Notes: generated from the letters alone by a model not told the origin. A DNA stretch of 64,000 nt from Ariolimax columbianus (GCA_036924085.1 JAVGWX010000011.1:24752739-24816738), one strand, 5' to 3'; numbered from the stretch's first letter, positions 47,460 to 58,195 are shown. Translations and numbers: made by a program.

Positions 47460-48540
47460 AAGAAGACATACATTGTTTACAACATGATTGCAGGGGAGGT
47501 AATGCTAATATAACTCCTGCTTTAATAATGCAAACATTGAGTACACTACCTTTACGAGACCAATAATTATATCTACTATTAAACTATAAGCAAATGTTTA
47601 AACACTTCTGAACCGAACCATTAAATAATTATGTTCAATGAAAAAATAAAGTCACTTATTAAACAAATATTTTGACCCTGTCAATAATACTAGAGTCTAG
47701 TGCGTTGTATCAAGTATCCATTTAAAACTGGATAAAGACAGTGAAACAAATATTGATGTAAAAAAGTTAATTAAACTATAACATAGTAACAACAAATTGG
47801 ATTAATTAAAACTCAAGTTCGCTCGATAAAATTCACATACGGTGACCACATTAAGTTTAAATTATCAGTGCCTATTTATCACACTTTACTGTAACAGGAG
47901 ATAGCTCGTATACATGATTGCCTAACACTCTATTATCAGCGGCAGTATCTGATACAGGACTGTCTTTACTATAACTGTATTACGTATTGTAAAAATGTTT
48001 TTATTGGAAGCATCTACTGATAGATCGAGACGTGGCGGGTTGAGTGGCTTGAACATGTGAATCTTATCAAAGGAGGACATAAGTTCAAATCCGTTTACAA
48101 CATAGTTTTTTTTTAAATATCCAAAAAGAAATTAAAGTCTCGACTGACTACATTGATAAGTGCCACCGAAAGGACCACACCACAAGCACAGCTATTATGT
48201 CACATTTGTTAATATGGATATATCATATGTCTTGACCCATCGACATGCGCAGAGAACATTCGTCAAGCCACGAGCACGATTTTCCACTGCTTGTTATCTT
48301 ATTGTGTTATCTATGAAAATTATCAAATGTTGGCCAAGCGGTTAGGGCACCGGTAAACTAACCAAGTGAATACAGATTAGACAAATCGGCAAATTCAAAG
48401 TTTATTTTCTGTTGGAGGTAAAAGTAAAAACCAAACTAGGCTACCCTTTGTGAAGCGCTGCATCGTCAATGGATATTATTTACTCAGCCATACATACCAA
48501 GTGGCAGACATGACGATACATGTGATAATGCAATAAATTG
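47460..48540. other. Receptor-unit spacer C with tRNA-like boxes
   Basis: Homologous to 24140-25330 and 33345-34480. An A-box-like TGGCCAAGCGG is at 48331-48341 and an AGTTCAAATCC box at about 48081. An additional small inserted-looking stretch, not a gene, surrounds 48160. Confidence 0.6.
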
Positions 48541-48552
48541 TTGAAGATTGTA

Positions 48553-50060
48553 TTGTGTATGTGATCCTGGTGAGGTATTATTGTCTGTGTGATCCAAGTG
48601 AGGTATTATTATCTCTGTGTGTGTATGTGTGCAATCCCAATCAAGTATTAGTGTGTGTATAACCCCAGTCACGTTTTAATGTGTGTGTAACCCCAGTCAC
48701 GTTTTAATGTGTGTGTAACCCCAGTCACGTTTTAATGTGTGTGTAACCCCAGTCACGTTTTAATGTGTGTGTAACCCCAGTCACGTTTTAATGTGTGTGT
48801 AACCCCAGTCACGTTTTAATGTGTGTGTAACCCCAGTCACGTTTTAATGTGTGTGTAACCCCAGTCACGTTTTAATGTGTGTGTAACCCCAGTCACGTTT
48901 TAATGTGTGTGTAACCCCAGTCACGTTTTAATGTGTGTGTAACCCCAGTCACGTTTTAATGTGTGTGTAACCCCAGTCAAGTATTATTGTGTGTGTAACC
49001 CCAGTCACGTTTTAATGTGTGTGTAACCCCAGTCACGTTTTAATGTGTGTGTAACCCCAGTCACGTTTTAATGTGTGTGTAACCCCAGTCAAGTATTATT
49101 GTGTGTGTGACCCCAGTCAATTATTATCGTGTGTGTAACCCCAGTCAAGTATTATTGTGTGTGTGACCCCAGTCAATTATTATCGTGTGTGTAACCCCAG
49201 TCAAGTATTATTGTGTGTGTGACCCCAGTCAATTATTATCGTGTGTGTAACCCCAGTCAAGTTTTAATGTGTGTGAAACCCCAGTCAAGTATTATTGTGT
49301 GTGTAACCCCAGTCAAGTATTATTGTGTGTGCGACCCCAGTCAAGTATTATTCTGTGTGTGTGAACCCAGCCAAATATTATTGTGTGTGCGACCCCAATC
49401 AAATATTATTGTGTGTGTGACCCCAGTCAAGTATTATTGTGTGCGACCCCAGTCAAGTATTATTGTGTGTGTGACCCCAGTCAAGTATTATTGTGTGTGC
49501 GACCCCATTCGATTATTATTGTGTGTGTGACCCCAGTCAAGTATTATTGTGCGTGACCCCAGTCAAGTATTATTGTGTGTGTGACCCCAATCAAGTATTA
49601 TTGTGTGTGTGACCCCAGTGAAGTATTATTGTGCGTGACCCCAGTCAAGTATTATTGTGTGTGACCCCAATCAAGTATTATTGTGCGTGACCCCAGTCAA
49701 GTATTATTGTGTGTGTGACCCCATTCAAGTATTATTGTGTGTGACTCCAATCAAGTATTATTGTGTGTGTGACCCCAATCAAGTATTATTGTGTATGACC
49801 CCAATCAAGTATTATTGTCTGTGTGACTCCAGTCAAGTATTATTGTGTATGTGACCCCAGTCAAGTATTATTGTGTGTGTGATCCCAGTCAAGTATTATT
49901 GTGTGTGACCCCAATCAAGTATTATTGTGTGTGACCCCAATCATGTATTATTGTGTTTGACCCCAATCAAGTATTATTGTGTGTGTGACCCCAATCAAGT
50001 ATTATTGTGTGTGTGACCCAAATCAAGTATTATTGTGTGCGACCCCAGTCAAGTGTTACA
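48553..50060. repeat. GTGTGTGTAACCCCAGTCACGTTTTAAT / GTGTGTGACCCCAGTCAAG array upstream of receptor C
   Basis: About 54 copies. From about 48655 to 49090 a perfect 28-bp unit (AACCCCAGTCACGTTTTAAT plus GTGTGTGT) repeats at least 11 times without change. The rest is the older unit with GACCCCAGTCAAGTATTATT. Position matches the arrays upstream of A and B. Confidence 0.97.
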
Positions 50061-50554
50061 CCCCAAGTAAAAGTATGTACGCTAATATTTTCACCAAATA
50101 AACGTGCCAAGTATCGTTTCAAGATACATGCGCAGAATTTGGCAGTTGAATTTGCCCAAGTATTTAATCTATCTAGAATATTATCCTGGATAAATCCCCG
50201 AAAAAAAATAATTTAATATGATAACGGATTTACATAAAATATGTAACAGTATACATTTGACATTAGTGCTTGAATTCTGGGAATGAATTATGTTCTCCAT
50301 TATTTGAGTTACGTTTGAATTCGCCACTTTTGGAGATTATCTTCAACTTCTTAGGTTGATCTGTGTTTAGTTTTAGATTGATTTAATGTGGGAGCACAGT
50401 TGACAGTTTAGTAACAATATTCGGCAAGATTGGAATCACTTCTCGTTACCCCACCTGATGTGAAAACAACAAGGTTGTGGACTGAATTTACAATAATTAA
50501 CGTGTTGCAGGAGGTCTATCCTTTTTTTTGGTCTGATAAATTTCAGATTGCAAA
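50061..50554 (+). promoter_or_regulatory. Conserved upstream block of receptor C (putative promoter/5' UTR)
   Basis: Parallels 26441-26959 and 36011-36543 (TTTGACATTAGTGCTTG, ATTGGAATCACTTCTC, AACAACAAGGTTGTGGACTG, AGATTGCAAAATGGC). A pyrimidine run TCCTTTTTTTTGG sits about 30 bp before the start. Regulatory role is inference. Confidence 0.42.
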
Positions 50555-51643
50555 ATGGCAGATGTCAGCCCTGCGCCGAGTTTGGAACCACTCACCACCT
50601 ATGACAACGAAAGAGCTCTCTCACAGATTGTAGGAGATGACCATATGATTTTCATTCAAATATTTCTGACAATTATTGTTAAAGGAAGCGTCTCTTTGGT
50701 CGGAATTGTCACTAACATCATCAACATCGCTGTTTTCTTCAAGCTCAGTCTCAGAGACAGCATGAGTGTTGGGCTGATTGCGCTCTCGTTTGCAGATTTT
50801 CTCGGATCAGTTTTTCAACTGTTAAACAGTCTGTGTTATTTTGTCGACATGCTATATCCAAACAGTCCCGTTGACTTCTGGTCTGTAGGTTATTTTATAT
50901 TTGGGTGGGCGATCCAAGAAAACTACTGTGTGTCGTGTTGGATTACAGCTTTGGTCTCACTAGAAAGATGTTTCTGTGTGGCTTTTCCATTTAAAGTTAA
51001 ACAGATTTTTACAAGAATCCGTTGTCGAATTGTTATAATGATCATCTATGCCATCCATTGTATCTTCTACATTATTATTTGCGTCTCTCACAAAAGGGGC
51101 TGGACAAAAAGAATATATTTCTTTGGGGCCCAGAATGCAACAAATTCGTCAATTTCAGGGAAGAAAGTAATTTTTGATAATGAAACCAGCTACTTTAAAA
51201 AAATACTTGACTTGACAGTTGGTGTCATCTGGTTACTTTTGTCTCATGCTGTTGTTATGACGTGCTCAATATGGATGGGTTACTCTCTAAACGCATCAAA
51301 GAATATCAGAAATAATGTAAACCAAAATAGGAATGTCAAAACTTTGATGACTAACTTGACTTTCCCAGAAAGACGGCTTCTAAAAGTTGTTATTCTTTTT
51401 GCAATTATATTAGCAACTTGTAATATTCCTGTATACATATACATTATAGTTTACTATACAATTCCAAGAATGAGCGCAGGTAGTCAAATTAATTTGAGCG
51501 TCATGTTCTGGACGGTAATATCCATCTTTTCCATTATGGGATCATCAATGAGTTTTGTTGTTTACCTGACCGTCAACTCTAAATATAGACGTATGGTTTA
51601 CATGTGGCTTGCAATATCTGACAAGCGGCCCAGTGTTTCCTAG
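50555..51643 (+). CDS. Intronless class A GPCR, gastropod chemosensory-receptor-like (copy C, shortened)
   Basis: 362 residues. Residues 1-250 align position for position with A and B: Asn54 (GIVTN), Asp81 (SFADF), ERC at 137-139 (SLERC). It is nearer to A in the second extracellular loop (NSSISGKKVIFDNET). Three differences stand out. The third intracellular loop is 4 residues shorter (NNVNQNRNVK). The TM7 motif reads SSMSFVVYL, so the Asn of N-x3-Y is Ser at about 333. A TAG replaces the Lys codon after KRPSVS, removing the last 10 residues of the tail. All seven membrane segments remain, so it may still signal, with altered activation or tail phosphorylation; it may equally be early in decay. 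Confidence 0.9.
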   Translation: MADVSPAPSLEPLTTYDNERALSQIVGDDHMIFIQIFLTIIVKGSVSLVGIVTNIINIAVFFKLSLRDSMSVGLIALSFADFLGSVFQLLNSLCYFVDMLYPNSPVDFWSVGYFIFGWAIQENYCVSCWITALVSLERCFCVAFPFKVKQIFTRIRCRIVIMIIYAIHCIFYIIICVSHKRGWTKRIYFFGAQNATNSSISGKKVIFDNETSYFKKILDLTVGVIWLLLSHAVVMTCSIWMGYSLNASKNIRNNVNQNRNVKTLMTNLTFPERRLLKVVILFAIILATCNIPVYIYIIVYYTIPRMSAGSQINLSVMFWTVISIFSIMGSSMSFVVYLTVNSKYRRMVYMWLAISDKRPSVS

Positions 51644-51709
51644 ACCATACAGAACAGGACCAATGTTTCATAACCTGCCTGTCATTAGTTGTGTATGTGG
51701 TATGTTGTG

Positions 51710-51981
51710 GGATTCCGTGGCGAAGTGGTTAAGCCGTCGGCCTCGTGATCAGGTGGTATGGGTTCGTCTCGGGACTCCACCGTTTTTTTCACGGGTGCTT
51801 GATGTGGAGACCCCCGATTCTCGTAGTCACCTCCTAGTCCTCTTGTCCTTGACCTGCCACTGGGGTCGGGCGGCACGATACGAGAGAGTGAGGATAAAAA
51901 GTAGTTCTACTAAAAATAGCGATATGAAAATAAATTATGCCATCATCGTCTACGATGGACGGCGGCCTTTGCCTTTTGGTG
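51710..51981 (+). mobile_element. tRNA-derived SINE inserted just after receptor C
   Basis: The head resembles a tRNA: A box TGGCGAAGTGG at 51718-51728 and B box GGTTCGTCTCG at 51761-51771, spacing typical of Pol III internal promoters. TGTTGTG at 51703-51709 and 51982-51988 is a plausible 7-bp target duplication. The downstream region of receptor A has the empty site: its TAGGTTGTTTATCGGGTTAG-type sequence continues directly where C is interrupted. The 3' end reads GGACGGCGGCCTTTGCCTTT. Length about 272 bp. Confidence 0.82.
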
Positions 51982-52084
51982 TGTTGTGCATGGGGCTGAC
52001 AGCATCATCATGTAAAAACCATTACTATAAAACCACACTTGAAATGACCGGATTTACGCTTTCATAAAATGTAGATCTTCTTGA

Positions 52085-52345
52085 TCTTGATCTTGATAAC
52101 CCGTGCCTCAGCGTAGCTGCGGGTCCCAACTTCGTCTCCAGCGTACCCTTTCTTTGGCCACTGAAGTCCAGTGTGGTAAGTACTCCTCCAAAGACAGATC
52201 TGATGTTGCAGCGTGCAACAAGGGAGTTTGACCAACACATTGGAGGCTATCCACGCTGTCTCTTCTAACCTCAGGGGCACCATACTGCTGTCGCTGTGCT
52301 CAATCGACCATCGTTTATTCGTAACATGTGATCTGCCCATTTATG
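52085..52345 (-). repeat. Interspersed repeat, second copy (inverted relative to 43940-44215)
   Basis: Read on the minus strand it gives AAACGATGGTCGATTGAGCA, then CAGCGACAGCAGTATGGTGC, the hairpin-like CCCGCAGCTACGCTGAGGCA and a tail of ATCAAGATCAAGATCAAG. It lies immediately after the receptor C downstream sequence. Confidence 0.75.
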
Positions 52346-52542
52346 TTTTGCCTTATCTGAATGGGTTACCGCATCCTTCACCAGGAACAATCGTCTTATG
52401 TCAAAATTTATGAAGACCTTGCAGACGTTGATTGCGGAAAGTGATTACGATCAAGTGGCTCTCAAGGGAGGCCTGGTCCACTCTTAAAAAAAAGGTAGAT
52501 TAATGAGTCAAATTAAGTTTTTGATCATCTTTTTATTCCATT

Positions 52543-52585
52543 ATCTTCTTCTTCTTCTTCTTCTTCTTCTTCTTTTTCTTCTTCT
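52543..52585. repeat. (CTT)n microsatellite
   Basis: CTT run with one interruption, not adjoining LINE end sequence. Confidence 0.93.
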
Positions 52586-53338
52586 GATAGTCTATAACGC
52601 AAATATAAATGTCATTGAATATTTCTATATATTTTTCTGTCAAAGTCAGCAAACATAAAATTACTTTCCTTGTTACGTTTATTTATCTTTTGTAAAATTG
52701 CAAATGTGAATACATTTTTACATTTCAATTCAATTTAATAATGCAATTTGAACAGACAGTATACGAAAAAATGAGAGAAAGAAAAGGATTGAGAAAGAGA
52801 AAAATATTGAGTGTGGCGGAGTAAAGAATGAAAGAAAAGTTAAAGTGGAGCAAATTTTAAAATAAAAACATCTTAATGTAAAAAACCAAATCGCTCATTT
52901 ATGAAACTTTAAAAAAATGAAAACGGCAAAATAAAGCTGTACACATTATTTTTAAAACAGTTTTAGGAAAAATGGACAGAAAACAAAAAAAACACAAAGG
53001 TTTAAATTGTAATATCACATTTTTTGTTCAAATACGCTTGTCTTGAATTCTGTGTTTTTGTGTGTATATGTAATTGAGGAGTTGTGTAGTGTAAATTCTC
53101 TGTTCATAAAGTGCTGTATTTCTCCATATCCAAATTAAATGTTAAAATTGTGCTAAACGTGTTAATATTATGTTTTGGGTGTTTCTGTTTGTTTTGGGGA
53201 TAGTGTTTAGCATAATTGCTCCATACATATCTACTTTCATTTGTGTGTGTTTGTTTATTGTATGTCTACGTGTTTTTGAAGTTTGGGAAATGGTTGTGCA
53301 CTGATAAAATATGTACTCTTCTGTATATTGAATATTTT
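52586..53338. other. AT-rich DNA, nothing recognised
   Basis: May include the decayed 3' end of the minus-strand relic that follows, but no motif supports it. Confidence 0.4.
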
Positions 53339-53579
53339 GTCTGCAGAGCTTCCACTTTGGTGTTCTGTATGATATTTTGTCTGCAGAGCTTACACTTTGG
53401 TGTTCTGTATGATATTTTGTCTACAGAGCTTACACTTTGGTGTTCTGAATGATATTTTGTCTGCAGAGCTTACACGTTGGTGTTCTGTATGATATTTTGT
53501 CTGCAGAGCTTACACTTTGGTGTTCTGTATGATATTTTGTCTGCAGAGCTTACACTTTGGTGTTCTGTATGATATTTTC
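53339..53579. repeat. 40-bp tandem repeat, 6 copies, inside a LINE relic
   Basis: CTGCAGAGCTTACACTTTGG begins at 53341, 53381, 53421 (CTACAGAGCT), 53461, 53501 and 53541. It amplifies the C-terminal coding end of the relic (KLCRQNIIQNTKV on the minus strand). Confidence 0.96.
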
Positions 53580-55095
53580 CTATGAAGTGGTGTTAAATTA
53601 AATAAAAGCCGGTATGTTACTTTTTTAGTTTTAGGCGATATTTTTAGTGTTTGTAGATTACTTAATGTGCGTGTGTAATCTGTAATAAAATAGTTGTATC
53701 CTCTTTTGATTCTATTTTTGTGTGGCAGTTCTAGAGATTGCACTAACTGTTTATATATAATTTTGGTCTCCTTTTTAAGTGGATGTTCATTACTTTGTTT
53801 ATGGTTAATGCATTGTTGGTAAAAGGGGGTTCTTTCAAAAAGATGTGGATTATTGATATTTAATTTACACTATTTTTAACTAAGTCTGAGTGCAACGTAG
53901 TAAACTAAGTCTGGGTGCAACGTAGTAAACTAAGTCTGGGTGCAACGTAGTAGTGTGCTAGTGGGTATTCGATTTGGTTTGCAACTATTTCACTTATAAA
54001 TTTAATTCTTAGCACTTTGATTTTTGTTTCGAAATGTTGTAAAGAAATGCCGCGTCTCTTTTTATCTTGTGTTAATGTTAGACTTTTGAAACTATACATG
54101 ATATTTTGAAAGATGAAGCGTTTAGTGAGCTTCTTGTTAATGTCCTTGATTGCCTTTGATTAAAGTGTTGTTAAAGATATTGGATACGTATATTAATTTA
54201 GGGATGACAAAGGTTTCTTTATAACACTTCTTCTGAATATTGTCGTGGCTTTAAATTTATATTTATTTAATCTATCCTTAATTTGTCCCGCAATTTGTTG
54301 CTAGATTTTTCTGTTTTCGTCTGCAGGGTTTGCTGAGTAATCTATGCCGTAAATTTGTAATTTTCTTTACCTATATTAACTGAAAGGGGAAATCGGTTTT
54401 AGACTTCAACTTACCTATTCCCATAATTTTTTATTTTAAGATATTTAATTTAGTGTTACTTTGTTTGTCAAAGGTTGTGAAAGTATTGAGAATGTTTTGT
54501 ATAGATATTTGGGTTGATGGAACAAATATTGTGTCATCTGCATAGACTATTAGTTGTTTTTTTTCCTCATGTCCCTGGTATGTCAGTTCCCTTAATGGTT
54601 TTATCTTGCCTACTTTTTTCTAAGATTAGGGAGATAGAGGACAACCTTGTCTAACTGATCTAGTTAAGTGTATGCTTTCTGTAAGTGTATGGTTTATTAG
54701 TAATTTGATTTCTGGTTTATTGTATAAATATGTAAACACATTAGTCAAGCATTCTCCCATGTTATTTCTCTGTAATGTTTTCTGGAGGTATTCGTGTGAA
54801 TGTTTTTCTTGATCTATGGATAGTATTGCTGTCTGTATGTTTTTATCATGTGCATATTGGATGACATCTGAAGAAATGTGCCTGTTTATTATTTTTTTTC
54901 TTTTGTGTACGCTGCATTGTTGGTCTTCGTGTATTAAGTGTTTCATGATTGAATTGAGTTTCAGTGTTATAGCTTTCGTCAACATTTTATAGTCAGTGTT
55001 TAGAAGAGAAATTCGTCTATAATTGTTTGTTTCAGTTGTATCGGTATTTGGTTTATGTATTAAAGTTATATATGACTGATTGATGTATTTTGTGA
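53580..55095 (-). mobile_element. Tx1/L1-like reverse transcriptase relic
   Basis: On the minus strand, from high to low coordinates: SYITLIHKPNTDT, then NNYRRISLLNTDYKMLTKAI (near 55000), then ILSIDQEKHSHEYLQ, VRQGCPLSP at about 54630 and the catalytic YADDTIF at 54533-54544. Further on come GISLQHFETKIKVLRIKFI (near 54040) and a Cys-bearing end (CKLCRQNIIQN). NYRRISLLNTDYK and RQGCPLSP are typical of L1/Tx1-group RTs and unlike the I-type family elsewhere here. Several frameshifts; the 5' part is replaced by the 18-bp minisatellite. Inactive. Confidence 0.82.
53881..53955. repeat. 25-bp tandem repeat, 3 copies
   Basis: TAAGTCTGGGTGCAACGTAG then TAAAC, three times, within the RT relic. Confidence 0.95.
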
Positions 55096-55111
55096 GTATG
55101 TTGTCTCTGCT

Positions 55112-56163
55112 GATCTGTTGTTGGGGAGGTGTGTGTTGTCTCTGCTGTGTCTGTTGACGGGGAGGTGTCTGTTGTCGGGGAGGTATATGTTGTCGGGGAG
55201 GTGTCTGTTGTCGGGGTGGTATCTGTTGTCGGGGAGGTGGCTGTTGTCGGGGTGGTGTCTGTTGTCAGGGAGGTGTCTATTGTCGGGGTGGTATTTGTTG
55301 TCAGGGAGGTGTCTGTTGTCGGGGTGGTGTCTGTTGTCAGGGAGGTGTCTGTTGTCGGTGAGGTACTTGTTGTCGGGCAGGTGTCTGTTGTCGGGGAGGT
55401 GTCTGTTGTCGGGAAGGTGTCTGTTGTCGGGGTCGTATCTGAGGTCTCTGATGTGTCTGTAATCGGGGATGTGTCTGTTGTCCCTGATGTGTCTGTAGTC
55501 GGGGAGGTTTCTGCCGCCGGGGAGGTGTATGTTGTCGTGGAAGTGTTTGTAGTCTGGGAGGTTTCTGTTGTCGGGGTGCTGTCTGTTGTCGGAGAATTGT
55601 CTGTTGTCGGGGAGGTGTATGTTGTCGGGGAGATGTTTGTTGTGTGGGATGTCTCTGTTGTCGGAGAGGTGTCTGTTGTCGGGGATGTGTCTGTTGTCGG
55701 GGAGGTGTCTGTTGTCTCTGCTGTGTCGGTTGTCAGGCAGGTGTCTGTTATCGGAGATGTGTACGTTGTCGGTGAGTAGTATGTTTTCGGGGAGGTATAT
55801 AACGTCGGGGAGGTGTCTGTTGTTTCTGATGTGTCGGTTGTCGGGGAGGTTTCTGCCGTCGTGGAGGTGTCTGTTGTTGTGGAAGTATTTGTAGTCTGGG
55901 AGGTTTCTGCTTTCGGGGACGTGTGTGTTGTCTCTGCTATGTCTGTTGTCGGGGAGGTGTCTGTTTTCTCTCTATGTCTGCAGTGTCAGTTGTAGGGGAG
56001 GAGTTTGCTGTCTCTGATACGTCTGTTGCGTCTGCGTTCGGGGAGGTGTCTGTTGTCTCTGCTCTTTCTGTTGTCAGAGAGGTGGCGTTTGTTTCTGCTA
56101 TGTCTGTTGTATGGGATGTTTCTGCTGTCCGGGAGGTGTCTGTTGTCGGGAAGTGTCTGTTGT
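55112..56163. repeat. 18-bp minisatellite, GTCTGTTGTCGGGGAGGT
   Basis: About 55 variable copies of the 18-bp unit, with variants TCTCTGCT, TCTCTGAT and GTGGAAGT. Six-codon periodicity produces plus-strand frames rich in SVVGEV and LLSGRC and minus-strand TDTSPTT frames. Several frames are open at once, which argues against a protein gene. Confidence 0.95.
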
Positions 56164-57360
56164 CGGAGTTTAAGTACTTTGATTTATTGTTCAAGGACTA
56201 TCAATGTTCGTGTTCCGTCAAGACTAACACGCATGAAATAAATAAAAGGGTACATAGTTTTGAAAAGGATGGAATTGCAAGATAGATTTGTAGAATTCCA
56301 AAACAAATAGTGATATTAAGGAAACTGACGTTTCGTCTGAGAACACACAATGACATTGATGTATCGAAATCTACGTTGTTGAGAACTGGAAGGCTTTACC
56401 TATAGAAAGTTTGCTAGCGGAAGAAACGGCATCTGCGAGAAGTCGCATATAGTATGCATGAGAAGCAAGTATGTACGTGCAGTACACGAGATCCGTAAAC
56501 AATGTATTTATATTTTGTCTGTAGAAGAAACTTAGGCAAAGAGTCACCAATGGATCAAGAGGCTAAGCAGCGTATGCGCTGCAATAGTCAGCGACCCATA
56601 GCTGACTGCTAGCGTCAGTGCCAGCAAACCAGAGCTGCCAAGACCCTTCTACACCTCCATGAGGTGATCCTGGATAACATGATGCAGCAGGGCAGACTGG
56701 CTAAGGAGAAGGGATCAAAAAGTTAATGCTAGCCGGGTACTCAAAATATGCTTGCTGAAGTCGGATGTGTTGGACCGACAAATATCGCAGTCAAGCTGTA
56801 AACTACGACACAACGCATCCCGTTCTCTGGACTACATTCTGCTACTTAAGCCCTTTCAGGGTTTGGTAGCGGGAGATTGAGAACGAACGAAGCCAAGCCA
56901 AGCCAAGCCAAATGGTCATCACACAAGTTGATGGAACGATAAAAGATTTGCGCCAAATAGCAAAGGTCAGCACTTGATAATAGCACATGCAGGTAGCAGA
57001 CATAATGGGCTGGTAAAGAATGCAAAACTTGTGTTTCCTTCAAATTATACGTACTATTGGGACTATCAAACCACAACTCAGTGACACAATAAGACTAAAT
57101 TCCAACATCATGCAGTACAAAAGATACAATAACGACGTGGCTCACAAAAGAAAACATACCATTTAACGAAACGTATCTAAAACCTGAATTACTTGTCCTT
57201 GTCAAGCAAACACGAATGGAAACGATTTATCATATAGACAAGTTGATCCAAGAGCATTGTCAAATATGTTTTAAACTGCCACTTTACCATTCCCAGTTAA
57301 ACCCAATTAACTCGTTTGGGCATTAGTGAAAGGATAAGTAGCAGCTAGAAAAAATAACTT
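56164..57360. other. Unique DNA, nothing recognised
   Basis: Contains a short (AGCCA)n at about 56891-56911. No coding domain, RNA gene or transposon end identified. Confidence 0.5.
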
Positions 57361-57735
57361 TCACACTATGTGATATGAAAGAACTAACATATGCCGCCCT
57401 CTCAAACTATGTGATATGAAAGAACTAACATATGCCGCCCTCTCAAACTATGTGATATGAAAGAACTAACATATGCCGCCCTCTCAAACTATGTGATATG
57501 AAAGAACTAACATATGCCGCCCTCTCAAACTATGTGATATGAAAGAACTAACATATGCCGCCCTCTCAAACTATGTGATATGAAAGAACTAACATATGCC
57601 GCCCTCTCAAACTATGTGATATGAAAGAACTAACATATGCCGCCCTCTCAAACTATGTGATATGAAAGAACTAACATATGCCGCCCTCTCAAACTATGTG
57701 ATATGAAAGAACTAACATATGCCGCCCTCTCAAAT
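57361..57735. repeat. 41-bp tandem repeat, 9 nearly perfect copies
   Basis: TCAAACTATGTGATATGAAA then GAACTAACATATGCCGCCCTC. Copies are essentially identical, suggesting recent expansion. Confidence 0.97.
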
Positions 57736-58183
57736 ATTTACAAAGATTATTAGGCTAAATGTGAGGACCACGTCTTGAAAGAGGAAGGTGGATGTTGGAA
57801 AAAAGATGGACTGTCGTTCGTTCAACCGAGAGCAGTCGTCAATTTGTTGGAATCGTTCAACTCTGATTAAGTGAGAAATTAACTTCCATGTATATTTTCC
57901 TAGAAATAGCAGTTTCCATCACATTTGCAAAACGGTCCTTTTCAAGGATACCCAATCAGTTAGGGGATGAATCTAAGAACTGGATTATAAACATGTATTG
58001 TTTATTCGAGGATTTAGTTTTAAACCTGGATCAATCCATCTGAAGTATGTACTTTCTATGTTCAACTATCATGTGATGTTACATCTTCATACATTTTTCT
58101 CTACGAAATGCGTTTCTTAAACACATGAAATGAATTAAAAAGAACATTGAGCGTTACCTAATGTAGAAAATCTCATTAGAATT
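57736..58183. other. Unique DNA, nothing recognised
   Basis: AT-rich target region of the LINE that follows. Confidence 0.5.
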
Positions 58184-58195
58184 GGACAGATGCAT
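58184..58195. repeat. Target-site duplication, left copy (GGACAGATGCAT)
   Basis: The identical 12 bp follow the GAA tail at 59431-59442. Confidence 0.95.

Noticed and set aside
55129..55779. 216-residue SVVGEV-repeat frame
   Set aside because: An 18-bp minisatellite with several frames open simultaneously and no domain; no flanking coding signal.
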